From positions 930,001 through 994,000 of the forward strand of contig CAVVVG010000005.1 of assembly GCA_963751615.1 (NCBI GenBank): a DNA stretch of 64,000 nucleotides, in the 5' to 3' direction. The notes under the pieces were generated by a model. That model did not search any database. It was not told the origin of the DNA and was given only the letters and a program-made list of their open reading frames with translations. This document shows, in pieces, positions 15,650-25,622 of the stretch (position 1 is the first letter of the stretch; each line of letters opens with the position of its first letter). Source of the stretch: Palsa-892 sp963751615. Its GTDB lineage: Bacteria; Pseudomonadota; Alphaproteobacteria; Rhizobiales; Xanthobacteraceae. The translations under genes were made by a program, and so were the position numbers.

Positions 15650-16105
15650 CTATTTAGCGTCTTGCGTTGTTTCCCTGAGCGCACGCATAATATCTTCTCG
15701 AGATATTATACCCATCAACTGGTTATCAGCGCCTATGACGGGGAAACTGCGGCACCTGAGACTCACCATCAATTGCAATACTCGAGTCAAAGGTGCGGCT
15801 GGTTCGACATGTACAATCGCTTCCGTCATTACATCTGCCACCGTTAGTTTCATAAGGTCTGCGTAATGAGGAACAATTTGACTAGTAGTAAAGGCAAACG
15901 CCCGAAGGAAATCAAATTTGCTGACGATGCCCAGTGTCTTTCCTGTTTCTACGACAGGAAAGGCATTGAAATCGTGTTTCTCAAATAGTGCTTCCAGTTC
16001 ACCCAGGGTAACGCGGCGTGTCACTGTCTGCACGGCCAACGTCATGTACTCACTCGCTCTACTTTCGAGAAAACGATACATCGCGATACTCGGACCATTG
16101 CTCAT
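15650..16105 (-). CDS. two-CBS-domain protein
   Basis: The 151-aa cytoplasmic protein consists of a tandem CBS pair (Bateman module). The first unit holds VTRRVTLGELEALFEKHDFNAFPVV then LGIVSKFDFLRAF; the second holds VADVMTEAIVHVEPAAPLTRVLQLMV, RSFPVIGADNQLMGIISREDIMRAL. Such modules bind adenine nucleotides and act as energy sensors for a partner. No fused enzyme or channel is present, so the partner is unknown. GGGAG stands before the ATG at 16105. Confidence 0.85.
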   Translation of the reverse strand: MSNGPSIAMYRFLESRASEYMTLAVQTVTRRVTLGELEALFEKHDFNAFPVVETGKTLGIVSKFDFLRAFAFTTSQIVPHYADLMKLTVADVMTEAIVHVEPAAPLTRVLQLMVSLRCRSFPVIGADNQLMGIISREDIMRALRETTQDAK

Positions 16106-16373
16106 CGGAATACTCCCGTCGATCTACCCTTAGATAACATAGCTTAAAGTGTTCTCTCACTAAGTTAGCGCCATTTTTGCATGCCGCCTGCAAACATGAG
16201 ATTGGGGCTTTGTATTTTAGAGATTGAACGTTCAGGCGCTCAATGCGCCCTGGCGAACCAGCGCACCGAGACGGGCAAGCGACTGATCGCACCCTTCCCT
16301 TCGTTCCGTTCGTTCCCTATGCTGGTTCCAATTCGCTCTTAGTTACCTGCATTCATTCATCCGGAGGCTACAA

Positions 16374-17009
16374 ATGAACTTTTCCCGGCGCGTTCTTCTT
16401 GTGTCGCTTGGTTCTTTCTTGCTGGCGGCGGTTTTTACTGGCGCCTATGCGCAGACCCTCGATGTGGCCGAACTGATGGCACCGGGGCTGCTGCCGGATC
16501 GTATTCTTGGCAACGAAAAGGCGCCTATCACCATCGTCGAATATGCTTCTCCGAGCTGCACGCACTGCGCGCATTTTTACAGAGAGGACTTTCCGACTTT
16601 CAAAAAGAAATACATCGATACCGGCAAGGTGCGTTTCATCATGCGGGGATTGCCGCTTAGCCCAACTGCGGCGTCCGCCTTCGCCCTGGCGCGCTGCCAG
16701 TCGGATGATAAATATTATTCGACAATCGAGCTTCTCTTCGAGCAACAGAAGAACTGGGCTTCTGAAAAACCTAAGTCGAAGGCTTTGCTTGCCGTGGCGA
16801 AACAGGTCGGTTTTACCCGAAAGTCTTTCAAGGCTTGCATGGCCGACAAGAAACTCAGCCAGGCGATTGATGACGAAGTCCAAAAGGCGAAAGTGAAGTT
16901 TGGCGTGAAGTCATTGCCGACGTTCTTTATCAACGGCCAGATGATGCAACAGGAAAAGACCCTCGATGGTTTTGACAAGGCGCTCGAACCGCTGCTCAAA
17001 GGTTCATGA
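16374..17009 (+). CDS. DsbA family thiol:disulfide protein
   Basis: The 211-aa periplasmic protein has a signal peptide (residues 1-26) and a DsbA/BdbD-type thioredoxin fold. The redox pair is Cys62-Thr-His-Cys65 (SPSCTHCAHFY), and the cis-proline loop is SLPTFFING. RFIMRGLPLSPTAASAFALARCQSDD holds a further Cys in the helical insert, and FKACMADKKL another, as is usual in this clade. It oxidises or isomerises exported proteins. A DsbB-like partner is encoded far off at 31.7 kb. GGAGG precedes the ATG. A bidirectional terminator follows at 17135. Confidence 0.9.
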   Translation: MNFSRRVLLVSLGSFLLAAVFTGAYAQTLDVAELMAPGLLPDRILGNEKAPITIVEYASPSCTHCAHFYREDFPTFKKKYIDTGKVRFIMRGLPLSPTAASAFALARCQSDDKYYSTIELLFEQQKNWASEKPKSKALLAVAKQVGFTRKSFKACMADKKLSQAIDDEVQKAKVKFGVKSLPTFFINGQMMQQEKTLDGFDKALEPLLKGS

Positions 17010-17134
17010 TCATTTTATGATTTCTTGCTCGTCCAACTCGGTCTCTTTCACGAGTAAATCGCAAGTTAAAAAATCACAGCCTTCAAGCGAACGCACGGAT
17101 AAATCGCAGTGAGATAATTTCCGTTTAACGAGAA

Positions 17135-17162
17135 AAACCCCGGCGTTGAGGCCGGGGTTTTG
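17135..17162. terminator. bidirectional intrinsic terminator between dsbA-like gene and carbonic anhydrase gene
   Basis: AAAACCCCGGC pairs with GCCGGGGTTTT around GTTGAG. It has A-runs on one side and T-runs on the other, so it can stop both the plus-strand dsbA-like gene and the minus-strand carbonic anhydrase gene. Confidence 0.85.
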
Positions 17163-17214
17163 TATTTGAGAGAATGAGCGATCAGTATTTCCCCGATGCG
17201 CCGCGCAGCATCCC

Positions 17215-17937
17215 TCAATCGAGATAGATGACGACGCCCGTTTCCAGGTCGTAGATCGCTGCGGCGATCTTCAGCTTCCCCACGCCGGTGAGGCCGGCGA
17301 TAAGCGTGCTCGCCGTGGCCAGTCGCCCGGCAGTCCGCTTGGCGCTTTCCTTGGCGGCATTGTTGACAAAATCGCCGGGGTCACTCCGCACCGCAAGCGC
17401 CGCCGGCAGAATCGGCTCGATCATCGGGCCGATCGCGCCGGGGTAGGTCGCGTTCTTGGTGACAACGTCGCAGGCCGACTTCACTGCGCCGCAGCTGGTG
17501 TGAGCGAGGACGACGATGAGCGGCGAACCGAGCACGGCGGCGCCGTATTCGACGGTGCCGAGAGTCGCAGTGTCAACAAGATTGCCGGCGTTCCGTGCAA
17601 CGAAGAGTTCGCCGACGCCGTGGCCGCCGAAGATCAGCTCTGGGGGCACACGGCTGTCGGCGCAGCTGATGATCGTCGCCCAGGGCGCCTGGTGCGCGGC
17701 GACTGCGCTCCGCTGCTCCGCGAGGTCGATCGAGCAGAGTTCCGGATGACTCACATAGCGCTCGTTGCCCGATTTCAGCGCGGCGAGCGCCTCGCCGGGG
17801 GAGAGCGCAGTCGCCGCGCCTTCGGCGGCGCGCGCCTGCCACGGCACGCCGCCAAGCCCGAGTCCAACGATGCCCGCCGCGCCAAACTTCAGCAGGTCCC
17901 TCCGAATGATCCCTTCGTTCTCGCAATTGCTGCACAT
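17215..17937 (-). CDS. beta-class carbonic anhydrase with Tat signal
   Basis: The 240-aa enzyme interconverts CO2 and bicarbonate. Zinc ligands and the active dyad are intact: Cys92-x-Asp94-Ser-Arg96 (SCADSR), His146 and Cys149 (AHTSCG). The N-terminus carries RRDLLKFGAAG followed by a hydrophobic stretch and an AxA-like end (ARA), a twin-arginine signal that predicts folded export to the periplasm. CSNC just before it is unusual. The ATG at 17937 has AAGGAGA upstream; the frame extends a little further without support. The codon choice is richer in GC than its neighbours, hinting at separate origin. Confidence 0.88.
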   Translation of the reverse strand: MCSNCENEGIIRRDLLKFGAAGIVGLGLGGVPWQARAAEGAATALSPGEALAALKSGNERYVSHPELCSIDLAEQRSAVAAHQAPWATIISCADSRVPPELIFGGHGVGELFVARNAGNLVDTATLGTVEYGAAVLGSPLIVVLAHTSCGAVKSACDVVTKNATYPGAIGPMIEPILPAALAVRSDPGDFVNNAAKESAKRTAGRLATASTLIAGLTGVGKLKIAAAIYDLETGVVIYLD

Positions 17938-18255
17938 GAACCCGTCTCCTTTGTGCGCCAGGCCGCGCACGGGCCGGTCTCAATTCAAAAAAATACACCG
18001 CCGTATAACAACTAGTTTAGCTTCACTTTGAGGTTAGAGGAAATAGTTCGCCCTATGGCAGGATCAGCGGGTCAGAGCAGCCATAACAAGCATTCCGGAG
18101 TGCTCCTATTGTCTCTTCGCGTGCGGTTGAGGTTTGGTGACACTTTAAAGGTCACGACTAAACCATGGGAGAGATACATTCCTCCAATTGGATACATCCT
18201 GTCTGTGGAAGATCACTCGCCGCCCTTTTCATCGTGATCCCCGAACACACGTCCG

Positions 18256-18314
18256 CGCCACAAAAACTGCACTCCCATGCGCGACGATCCTTCCTATGCT
18301 AAATGGATTCGGCC
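18256..18314 (+). promoter_or_regulatory. tRNA-Arg leader with likely promoter (repeat copy A)
   Basis: This leader precedes the intact tRNA-Arg. TATGCT (18295-18300) is a plausible -10, and CTGCAC (18267-18272) a weak -35 with a long spacer. The block is the source or intact form of the repeats at 2059, 7151 and 11241. The -10 area is the best kept part between copies A, B and D. Confidence 0.5.
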
Positions 18315-18391
<77 letters not shown>

Positions 18392-18449
18392 AATTCATAC
18401 CCAATAATTTGCGAACAGCCATCAAGTTTTCGGGCAACAGGAGCACCGC

Positions 18450-20804
18450 GTGGGGATCGAAAAGTCAACCTCGGATGCAAAGCGGCGAGCGAGTTGGATA
18501 TTAGCTGTCTGTGTGGCGGTGGTATCCACAGTCAACTTTGCTACGCCTTCGCGCGCGGCCGATTTACAACTGCAGGCCGTGCGCGAACGTCTCGACGCCA
18601 TCCGGGATGTGTTTGAATCAACCGAAACCGTGCTAGCCCAATCCAAGCCGCGCGAACGCGATCTCACATCCATGCGCGACACGATCGCCCCTTTGCGCAG
18701 TGAGCTTCGCGAGCGCATCGAGGAAATAGAACCCCGCTACAACGAGACACAAAAACGGCTGAAAGAACTTGGGTCCGCACCCGCTGCTGGTTCGCCCACA
18801 GAAGATGCACGCATTACCGTTGAACGCGCCACGTTAACGTCGCTATTCAGCGAACTCGATGGAATCCTGAAACAAGGAAAACTGCTCTCGCTTCGCGGTG
18901 ATCAGCTGGCAGAGCGCATCGAAGCCGGTCGGCGCGCGTTGTTCACGGAACGCCTGCTCACACGCAGCGAAAGTATCTTGAGTCCCGCGCTCTGGATTCC
19001 CGCAATCCAGGCACTGCCGGGCGAAGCGCTCAGTTTTATGACGCTTATGCAAGAATGGAAAAATTCCGCCGAACAGCGCGTGGGTTACGGTACCATCGCC
19101 TTGGCGTTCGTCACGATCGCGGCGCTCATTATTGGTCTTGTTTTGATCCGCAGAGCACTCCGACGTCGAATTGATAATCTTGCCAGCAAAGACGGCGACT
19201 CGCACGACCAGTCCCGCACCACCTATATGACGCTCGGCCGTACGGTCGTGGACGCAGTAACACCGCCACTAGCTGCCCTCGCTTCGATCGAGGTGCTGCT
19301 TGCTTTCGATCTTATGCCTTCGCGTCTCGATCGTATTGCAAACGGACTTCTTGCGTCGATAACGCTCTTTTCAGTGGGCTGCGCTGTCGCCCGCGCCGTG
19401 ATTGCACCAGGCGCAGCGTCGCGGCGCATGATCGCTCTCGACGATGAAGCGGCAAACCATCTCTATGCGACAATTGCCGCCGCCATCACAACCGTCGCTC
19501 TCGCGACTTTCCTTCATGCGGCCCATCGTACGCTTGCGGCGCCAACAGTAGTTCGAACCGCTACAAGCGCCCTCATGGCTTTTTTGGTCGCAATCTTCAT
19601 CGCGCGCTATCTACTTGCACAGCATGCGACAGAAGATGAGGAAAAGAGTGCGAGACCAATGAATTTCATTCGTTTCGCGGCAGGAATCGTGGCCGCGACC
19701 AGCGTTACGGCGCTCACGACGGGTCATATCCATTTTGCCTCCTTTCTCGCTGCGCGTCTCGTCGATGCCCTGATCGTAATCGGCGGAACTATGCTGCTTC
19801 TCGCGCTTATCGATGCCCTATTCAGCGCCGGATTTTCAAGCAAAGGACCACGCCGACGGCATCTCGCGGCGAGTCTAGGGATCGAACCGACACGTCTCGA
19901 TTTTTTCGCCGCTATCATTGCAGGATTGCTGCGCGCGCTATTCTTTATTATCGCGGCGTTCCTAATTGTCGGTGGTTGGGGTACTTCGGTCACGGATGTC
20001 GCCTCGTTAGCCGAACGTTTCAATTTCGGCTTCGAGATCGGTCAATTGCGGATCGCGCTTCTCGATGTATTGACCGCGGTCGTCATTCTGCTGCTCGCGC
20101 TCGTTTTCACCCGCATTGTGCATCGTTGGCTTACGAACACTGTATTGCCGCGTGCGAAGATGGAAACCGGGCTGCAGAATTCAATCGCTACGATATTCGT
20201 CTATATTGGCGTAACACTCGCGACACTTCTTGCGCTTGCTCAACTTGGCATTAATTTGCAAAACATCGCGCTCGTGGCCGGAGCGCTGTCGGTCGGAATC
20301 GGCTTCGGCCTTCAGCCGGTGGTGTCAAATTTCGTTTCGGGCATCATTCTGCTTGCTGAACGCACGATCCGCGTAGGCGACATCATAGTGGTCAACGGTG
20401 AGGAAGGCTATGTACGTCGCATCAGCGTGCGCGCTACCGAGATTGAAACCTTCGAGCGTGCGAATCTAATCATCCCGAATTTGGTATTAGTCTCGAACGT
20501 CGTCAAAAATTGGACACATTCGAACGCAAGTGGCCGCACCTCATTGAAACTCGGAGTATCCTACGATTCCGATCCAGAAAAAGTTCGGGAAATTCTGCTG
20601 AATACGGCGGTACAACACCCGCAAGTGATGAGGACTCCGGAGCCGCGCGTTCTATTGCTCGGTCTGGGCGACAAGGTGATGGAATTCGAGCTACGCTGCA
20701 TCGTCGCGAATGTGGACTTCGTAGCGACAGTGCGAAGCGATCTCTATTTTGCAATTTTGCGAAATTTCCGTGCATCTGGAATCGAAGTTCCACCCAAAGG
20801 ATAA
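18450..20804 (+). CDS. DUF3772 / MscS-family mechanosensitive channel protein
   Basis: The 784-aa inner-membrane protein has a signal-like N-terminus. A coiled-coil periplasmic DUF3772 region (about residues 38-190, RERLDAIRDVFESTETVLAQ) follows, then about ten membrane spans, and a C-terminal MscS core (GALSVGIGFGLQPVVSNFVSGIILLAERTIRVGDIIVV). The glycine/alanine-rich pore helix and the beta domain after it are intact. It probably opens under hypo-osmotic membrane tension. The start is GTG at 18450 with CAGGAG before it, 58 nt after the tRNA. Confidence 0.92.
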   Translation: MGIEKSTSDAKRRASWILAVCVAVVSTVNFATPSRAADLQLQAVRERLDAIRDVFESTETVLAQSKPRERDLTSMRDTIAPLRSELRERIEEIEPRYNETQKRLKELGSAPAAGSPTEDARITVERATLTSLFSELDGILKQGKLLSLRGDQLAERIEAGRRALFTERLLTRSESILSPALWIPAIQALPGEALSFMTLMQEWKNSAEQRVGYGTIALAFVTIAALIIGLVLIRRALRRRIDNLASKDGDSHDQSRTTYMTLGRTVVDAVTPPLAALASIEVLLAFDLMPSRLDRIANGLLASITLFSVGCAVARAVIAPGAASRRMIALDDEAANHLYATIAAAITTVALATFLHAAHRTLAAPTVVRTATSALMAFLVAIFIARYLLAQHATEDEEKSARPMNFIRFAAGIVAATSVTALTTGHIHFASFLAARLVDALIVIGGTMLLLALIDALFSAGFSSKGPRRRHLAASLGIEPTRLDFFAAIIAGLLRALFFIIAAFLIVGGWGTSVTDVASLAERFNFGFEIGQLRIALLDVLTAVVILLLALVFTRIVHRWLTNTVLPRAKMETGLQNSIATIFVYIGVTLATLLALAQLGINLQNIALVAGALSVGIGFGLQPVVSNFVSGIILLAERTIRVGDIIVVNGEEGYVRRISVRATEIETFERANLIIPNLVLVSNVVKNWTHSNASGRTSLKLGVSYDSDPEKVREILLNTAVQHPQVMRTPEPRVLLLGLGDKVMEFELRCIVANVDFVATVRSDLYFAILRNFRASGIEVPPKG

Positions 20805-20878
20805 TCGGCCGACGATCGATCTTGCTTCTATTTCCTGTGCGGCGCAAAACTCTCAAGATTGCAAGGGACATTGACCTG

Positions 20879-21397
20879 ATGAATGTTTCGATTCGATCGA
20901 GCTTGCTGTCCCTCGTCCTGTTCGCGGCCGCGTGCACCAACGGCTACGATACGAAAGCGCCTGCCTTCTATGACAATCTTGCCACGGAAGGTGTCACCGT
21001 GAACGGCGAAGCGGCAGCCTCGATGATCTCCGATTATCGACGAAACAACGGCCTGAACGCAGTCGAACTCGACCCTACTCTCGTACGCATTGCCGAGGAC
21101 CATGTCCGCGCAATGGCGAAAGTCGACAAGCTGACACACGATCCAGGTGGCCGTGGATTGGTGCAAAGAATGAAGTCAGCGAGCTTCATTGCAAGCCGGG
21201 CTGCGGAAAATATTGGCGCAGGTTATCACACGCTCGCTGAGGCATTTTCCGGCTGGCGCGACTCGCCTTCGCACAACAAGAACATGCTGATGCCGGGCGT
21301 GAGCAAAATGGGCATCGCAACGGCCTATGTGCCGAAATCGAAATTCAAGGTCTATTGGGCGCTGGTGCTCGCAGAGCCCGATTCGAAAACAAATTGA
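20879..21397 (+). CDS. CAP-domain (SCP-like) lipoprotein
   Basis: The 172-aa exported lipoprotein has a lipobox (LFAAACT) at the end of the signal. It then has one CAP domain: ISDYRRNNGLNAVELDPTLVRIAEDHVRAMAKVDKLTHD, AAENIGAGYHTLAEAFSGWRDSPSHNKNML, ending VYWALVLAEP. Conserved histidines (THD and SHNKNML) are present. The role of bacterial CAP proteins in the envelope is not settled. The ATG at 20879 gives the signal peptide; a longer frame begins inside the channel gene and is not likely used. The acyl-CoA synthetase gene starts 9 nt later. Confidence 0.88.
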   Translation: MNVSIRSSLLSLVLFAAACTNGYDTKAPAFYDNLATEGVTVNGEAAASMISDYRRNNGLNAVELDPTLVRIAEDHVRAMAKVDKLTHDPGGRGLVQRMKSASFIASRAAENIGAGYHTLAEAFSGWRDSPSHNKNMLMPGVSKMGIATAYVPKSKFKVYWALVLAEPDSKTN

Positions 21398-21406
21398 GCG
21401 ACGCCA

Positions 21407-23014
21407 GTGCTCCCGCAAATTCGCGATTACCAAAAGCTTTACGCTGCATTTCGCTGGCAGATTCCGGCACAATACAACATCGGCATCGACGCTTGCGACA
21501 AGTGGGCTCTGAAAGAGCCGGATCGCATCGCCCTCGTCGTCAAGCAACAGAAAGGCTTCGAGACCGTCAGTTACGGGCGCCTGATGGAAGACTCCAACCG
21601 GCTGGCGAATGCGCTGCGGGCGAACGGAATCGGACAAGGAGATCGTGTAGCAATTATTCTGCCACAGACGCCGGAAACTGCGATCTCACATTTCGCCGCC
21701 TATAAACTCGGCGCCATTGCCCTACCGCTCGCGGCCTTGTTTGGCGTCGAGGCGCTCGTTTATCGGCTAGAAAACTCCGGCGCGCGAGCGGCCATCACGA
21801 ACGCAGCCGGTCTCGCAAAATTGTACGAGATACGTGACAAGCTGCCTGAGCTGAGAATTGTTTTATCCGTCGACGGCCCCGCGGAACAAGTGTTCGGATT
21901 TCATGAAACGCTCGCGCGCGCCTCCTTCTCATTTACACCGGTTGAAACGTCACCCGACGACCCCGCATTAATGATTTACACGTCAGGTACGACAGGACCG
22001 CCAAAGGGCGCGCTACATGCCCACCGCGTTCTGCTCGGGCACCTGCCGGGCGTTGAGCTTCCACATGAATTCATGCCGCAACCAGGTGATCGCATGTGGA
22101 CACCGGCCGATTGGGCCTGGGCGGGCGGCTTGCTCGATGTATTACTGCCTGCACTTTCACTCGGCGTACCGGTAGTCGCGAAAAAATTTGACAAATTCGA
22201 TCCACAGGAAGCGTTCGCGCTGATGGCAGATGCCGAAATCCGCAACGCGTTTATTCCCCCTACGGCGCTCCGGATGTTGCGTTCCGCCGGGAAACCAAGA
22301 CAAGAACTATCACTTCGCACAGTCGGCTCCGGCGGCGAATCGCTTGGCGAAGAAACTTATGCATGGGGTCGCGACTCGCTTGGACTTACCATCAATGAGT
22401 TCTACGGTCAGACCGAATGCAACCTCGTTCTTTCGTCCTGCGCGGCGATTGGCATTTCGAAACCCGGTGCGATCGGCAAGCCAGTCCCGGGCCACACGGT
22501 CGCCGTGATCCGCGAGGACGGCACGGAGTGCAGGCCCGGAGAGCTTGGTCAGATCGCGGTCAAACGCCCAAACCCGGTGATGTTCCTCGAATACTGGGGA
22601 GGACCGGAAGCAACGCGAAAAAAATTCATCGACGATTGGATGGTGACTGGCGATCAGGGCACCTTCGATGAAGAGGGCTATGTACGCTTCGTCGGGCGCG
22701 ACGATGACGTCATTACCTCGGCGGGCTACCGCATCGGACCAGGTGAGATCGAAGATTGCCTAATCCGCCATCCTGCCGTCGCACTCGCAGCCGCAGTTGG
22801 TAAACCCGACCCGTTACGCACGGAGATCGTCAAAGCGTTCATTACGCTGAAGCCCGGCTTCGAGCCCACAAATGCACTCGCTACGGAAATTCAAGATTTC
22901 GTCCGCACGAAATTGTCCGCGCATGAATATCCGCGCGAAGTCGCGTTTATCGATTCCATGCCGATGACAACGACGGGAAAAGTGATCCGCCGGCTGCTGC
23001 GCGAGCAGGCTTAG
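21407..23014 (+). CDS. acyl-CoA synthetase (AMP-forming), medium-chain type
   Basis: The 535-aa enzyme activates a carboxylic acid with ATP and CoA. ANL motifs are intact: MIYTSGTTGPPKGALH (phosphate loop), NEFYGQTECN (A5), WMVTGDQGTFDEEGYVRFVGRDDDVI (A7/A8), and Lys in TTGKVIRR near the C-terminus (A10). Layout matches short/medium-chain synthetases with the N-terminal YQKLYAAFRWQIPAQYNIGIDACDKWA. The start is GTG at 21407. It may feed acyl-CoA to the pathways in region 3. Confidence 0.92.
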   Translation: MLPQIRDYQKLYAAFRWQIPAQYNIGIDACDKWALKEPDRIALVVKQQKGFETVSYGRLMEDSNRLANALRANGIGQGDRVAIILPQTPETAISHFAAYKLGAIALPLAALFGVEALVYRLENSGARAAITNAAGLAKLYEIRDKLPELRIVLSVDGPAEQVFGFHETLARASFSFTPVETSPDDPALMIYTSGTTGPPKGALHAHRVLLGHLPGVELPHEFMPQPGDRMWTPADWAWAGGLLDVLLPALSLGVPVVAKKFDKFDPQEAFALMADAEIRNAFIPPTALRMLRSAGKPRQELSLRTVGSGGESLGEETYAWGRDSLGLTINEFYGQTECNLVLSSCAAIGISKPGAIGKPVPGHTVAVIREDGTECRPGELGQIAVKRPNPVMFLEYWGGPEATRKKFIDDWMVTGDQGTFDEEGYVRFVGRDDDVITSAGYRIGPGEIEDCLIRHPAVALAAAVGKPDPLRTEIVKAFITLKPGFEPTNALATEIQDFVRTKLSAHEYPREVAFIDSMPMTTTGKVIRRLLREQA

Positions 23015-23196
23015 GCCAGTTTCGGTCCGCAGATAAAGACGTGGATACCGAGACGGATTTTCGCGACGATGAACAACACGACTGCTTCTGTCACCATCGC
23101 GCTCGCGGTTGCAATCGCTGCGTCTATCGGGCCGAGCCGTATGGTTGATCGATGCTTAGCCGCCGAAGCCGCCGGATTCGAGGAAAGCGATTTCAT
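23011..23196 (-). pseudogene. possible remnant of a polysaccharide flippase C-terminus
   Basis: The minus-strand frame ends with a hydrophobic stretch and a KIRLGIHVFI-like tail, which recalls the end of oligosaccharide/LPS flippases (RRLGLHVF-type ends). No upstream part of such a gene exists because the DUF924 gene occupies the space. It overlaps the acyl-CoA synthetase stop. It could equally be chance coding; the call rests on memory of the family tail. Confidence 0.25.
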
Positions 23197-23704
23197 TCAG
23201 CGTCGAACTTCGGCCTAAAATCACGTTTCGATGTGGGAAACGTCCGAACCGTTTGATGATATCGTAATGGAGCTTAGCCCATTTCACGAGTTCTTTGTCC
23301 TTCGTAGCCCTGAACAGCTTCAGGCTAATTTCCTGATCATCGAGATTTTCGCTGTGTTCGAACGGCAAATAAAAAAAGCTCCGAAGAGGCAATGCGGTTT
23401 TTTTATCGAAGCCGCGCTTTATCGCGCGAGCCGCAATTGCGCGCGCCTGTTCATCATTTGCAAAGGCGCGTGCGGTGCCGCGAAACATATTGCGCGGAAA
23501 CTGATCGAATAGAAGGAGAAGAGCAAGTGCACCTTCTGCGCTCATTTCCCAATCCGCCAATTTCTCCATTTCTGCGGCCTGATGTGTGACTAGGAACTGC
23601 TGGTGGATTTTGCGGTCCAAGGCCGAATCTTTTTTAAACCAACGCTCGGGACCGGTCTTCTTCCAAAACGAAAGAATCTGTTTGGGAGTCGTGATTTTTG
23701 TCAT
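23156..23704 (-). CDS. DUF924 family protein
   Basis: The 182-aa cytoplasmic protein has the DUF924 pattern: ILSFWKKTGPERWFKKDSALDRKI, LALLLLFDQFPRNMFRGTARAFANDEQARAIAARAI, LRSFFYLPFEHSENLDDQEISLKLF, and HYDIIKRFGRFPHRNVILGR. Histidines in the helical repeats are conserved in the family, but no activity is established. I use the ATG at 23704, which gives the normal short N-terminus; a GTG at 23740 would add 12 residues. Confidence 0.85.
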   Translation of the reverse strand: MTKITTPKQILSFWKKTGPERWFKKDSALDRKIHQQFLVTHQAAEMEKLADWEMSAEGALALLLLFDQFPRNMFRGTARAFANDEQARAIAARAIKRGFDKKTALPLRSFFYLPFEHSENLDDQEISLKLFRATKDKELVKWAKLHYDIIKRFGRFPHRNVILGRSSTLNEIAFLESGGFGG

Positions 23705-23796
23705 CGCCGGCGAGTCCACAAGGACGAGAATCTTCTTCACCCGAATTCATTCGCCGCCAGACGGCAAAATACTGGCACTGCCGATCATTGGCCTAT

Positions 23797-25509
23797 TCAT
23801 AGTTTCGGACGCGGACGCGGTATTGGCACGCTCGCAGGCAATTTCAGCGGGGGTTGCGGCGCGACGGAAGGAGTAAAACTGCCAGTGGCGGGCCCAAACG
23901 GATTCGCATAGGGAGCCGCGAAAGCCTGAACAGAAGACACAAGTCCTCCGGTTTCAGGCTGTGGCGTTCGGGATAGTTGTTCGTGACGGATCGGAGTCTC
24001 GACAGAAGGCGTTGCCGCTGGCACGGGCGCTGCCGTTGCAGTGCGCTGGCTGGGCATATCGAGAGGCAGCCCTTCCAAGCTATTCGCCTTATCAAGTGAA
24101 ACCGCCGGGGGCGCAAAAGAAACAGCATCGCCTGGTCTCGCCGATTGCGTTTCCGCCGGTGACGGCAATGGAGAAGCGAATTGCATCGAGGCGGATTGAG
24201 TCGGCGCTTGTGTCGAGAATAACGGTCCGCCCTGCGGCGCGGCTACCTGCGCCGTTGTCAACTCGCTCTGTTTGTCCTTGTCTTTACCTTTTCTTGCCCG
24301 TTTTCCCTTTGCGGGTTTGTTGTCGCCGCCACTCGCGATTTTCTGCTCTTCCGTCTGCGTAGCAGGTCCAATGAAAACGCGGATCGGCGGCATGGAAGGC
24401 GGAAGATCAACAAGCAGGCTCTGTCGCGACTTTGAATCCTTGGATGTCGGGCCGGCATGATCCGCATCCAACGAGTCAGTTTCTTGCGGATCGTCATCGA
24501 TATCGGATTCCGCCGGCATTTTCTTACGCCCGCGACCGCACGTCTGATCATGCAAATCAACCGGCGCCACATTGAGATTGGGAATCGATTCAATCGTGCG
24601 CGGCTCGTTCCGGAAAACGGCAGCAATGGGAGCGAGTGGCGAAAAGCCCTTCTTGAAAAGTTTTGCCGTATCCTCATTGCGCGATGCGCCCGAACGACCC
24701 CCAAAGACGATCACGATTAGTCGCTTGTCGCCGCGCTTTGCGGTTGCGACAATGTTGAAACCGGAAGCGCAGATAAATCCGGTTTTCATTCCGTCCGCAC
24801 CCGGATAATGATCGATCAATTTGTTGTGGTTACGGATGATTTGTTTGCCCAGCTAAATCGCGGGAATGCGAAACATCATTTCGTGTTCCGGAAATTCGCG
24901 GATGATGGCGCGAGCAAGAATTGCCATGTCACGCGCGGAAGTAACCTGGCCCTCATCGGGCAACCCGTTTGGATTGGCGTAGTGCGTTGCAGTCATGCCG
25001 AGTTCCCGCGCGGTGCGGTTCATCTCTGCAATGAATTTTTCGTACGAGCCCCCGATGCCCTCGGCGAGCGTTACCGCCATATCATTCGCCGATTTCACCA
25101 TCAGCATCTTGAGCGCGTTGTCCACGGTAACCCGGGTTCCAGCAGCAAAACCCATTTTGCTCGGGGATTGGGCGACCGCATTTGGTGATACGGTAAGCAA
25201 CGTTTCCGGTGTGACCCGACCATCGCGCATAGCGCGAAACGTGACAAAGGCCGTCATTAATTTGGTAATGGAAGCCGGATACCAAGGCTGGCCAGCTTCC
25301 GAATGCGCAATCACCCGCCCTGTTGCCGCATCCATAACCAGATAAGGCCCCGCGAATGCGGCTCCGCCAAGAGCGGCCAATACAAGTGCGGCGACACTCA
25401 GCCGGGCAAAACAGAGGGCTAGGCGACGAACTGCTAGAGCTAACACGCGGCAGGCTCCGTTATTCGGATCGAAGTCGATAGCAACCGTGTGGGGGCGGAA
25501 TTGCGGCAA
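23797..25509 (-). pseudogene. D-alanyl-D-alanine carboxypeptidase gene with in-frame amber stop
   Basis: One continuous minus-strand frame of about 570 codons is cut by a single TAG at 24853-24855. The first 218 residues hold an export signal, the S-x-x-K motif (ASITKLMTA) and S-x-N (KSANDMA). After the stop the same frame goes on with LGKQIIRNHNKLIDHYPGADGMKTG, which carries the third motif, KTG. A long Pro/Ala/Lys-rich tail follows. A CAG-to-TAG change is the simplest cause. The truncated product lacks KTG and should be inactive. Options are a real null, a sequence error or amber read-through. The exact start is uncertain (TTG at 25509 or a later codon before the signal). Such enzymes trim peptidoglycan pentapeptides. 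Confidence 0.8.
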
Positions 25510-25622
25510 ATGGGCCCATCGTGTGACTTTCTAGCCAGTTATGGCGGCATCGCAAAGTGCCTCTCGCGCGACCTTAGCGTCCCGCCTATATTCAATGCGG
25601 TCTACTTGGGGGAGAACATTTC

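Noticed and set aside
16301..16335. Repeated GTTC words (CGTTCCGTTCGTTCC) as a LexA box
   Set aside because: Spacing between GTTC units is 1, 0 or 5, not 7, and the motif is not at a promoter position for an SOS gene.
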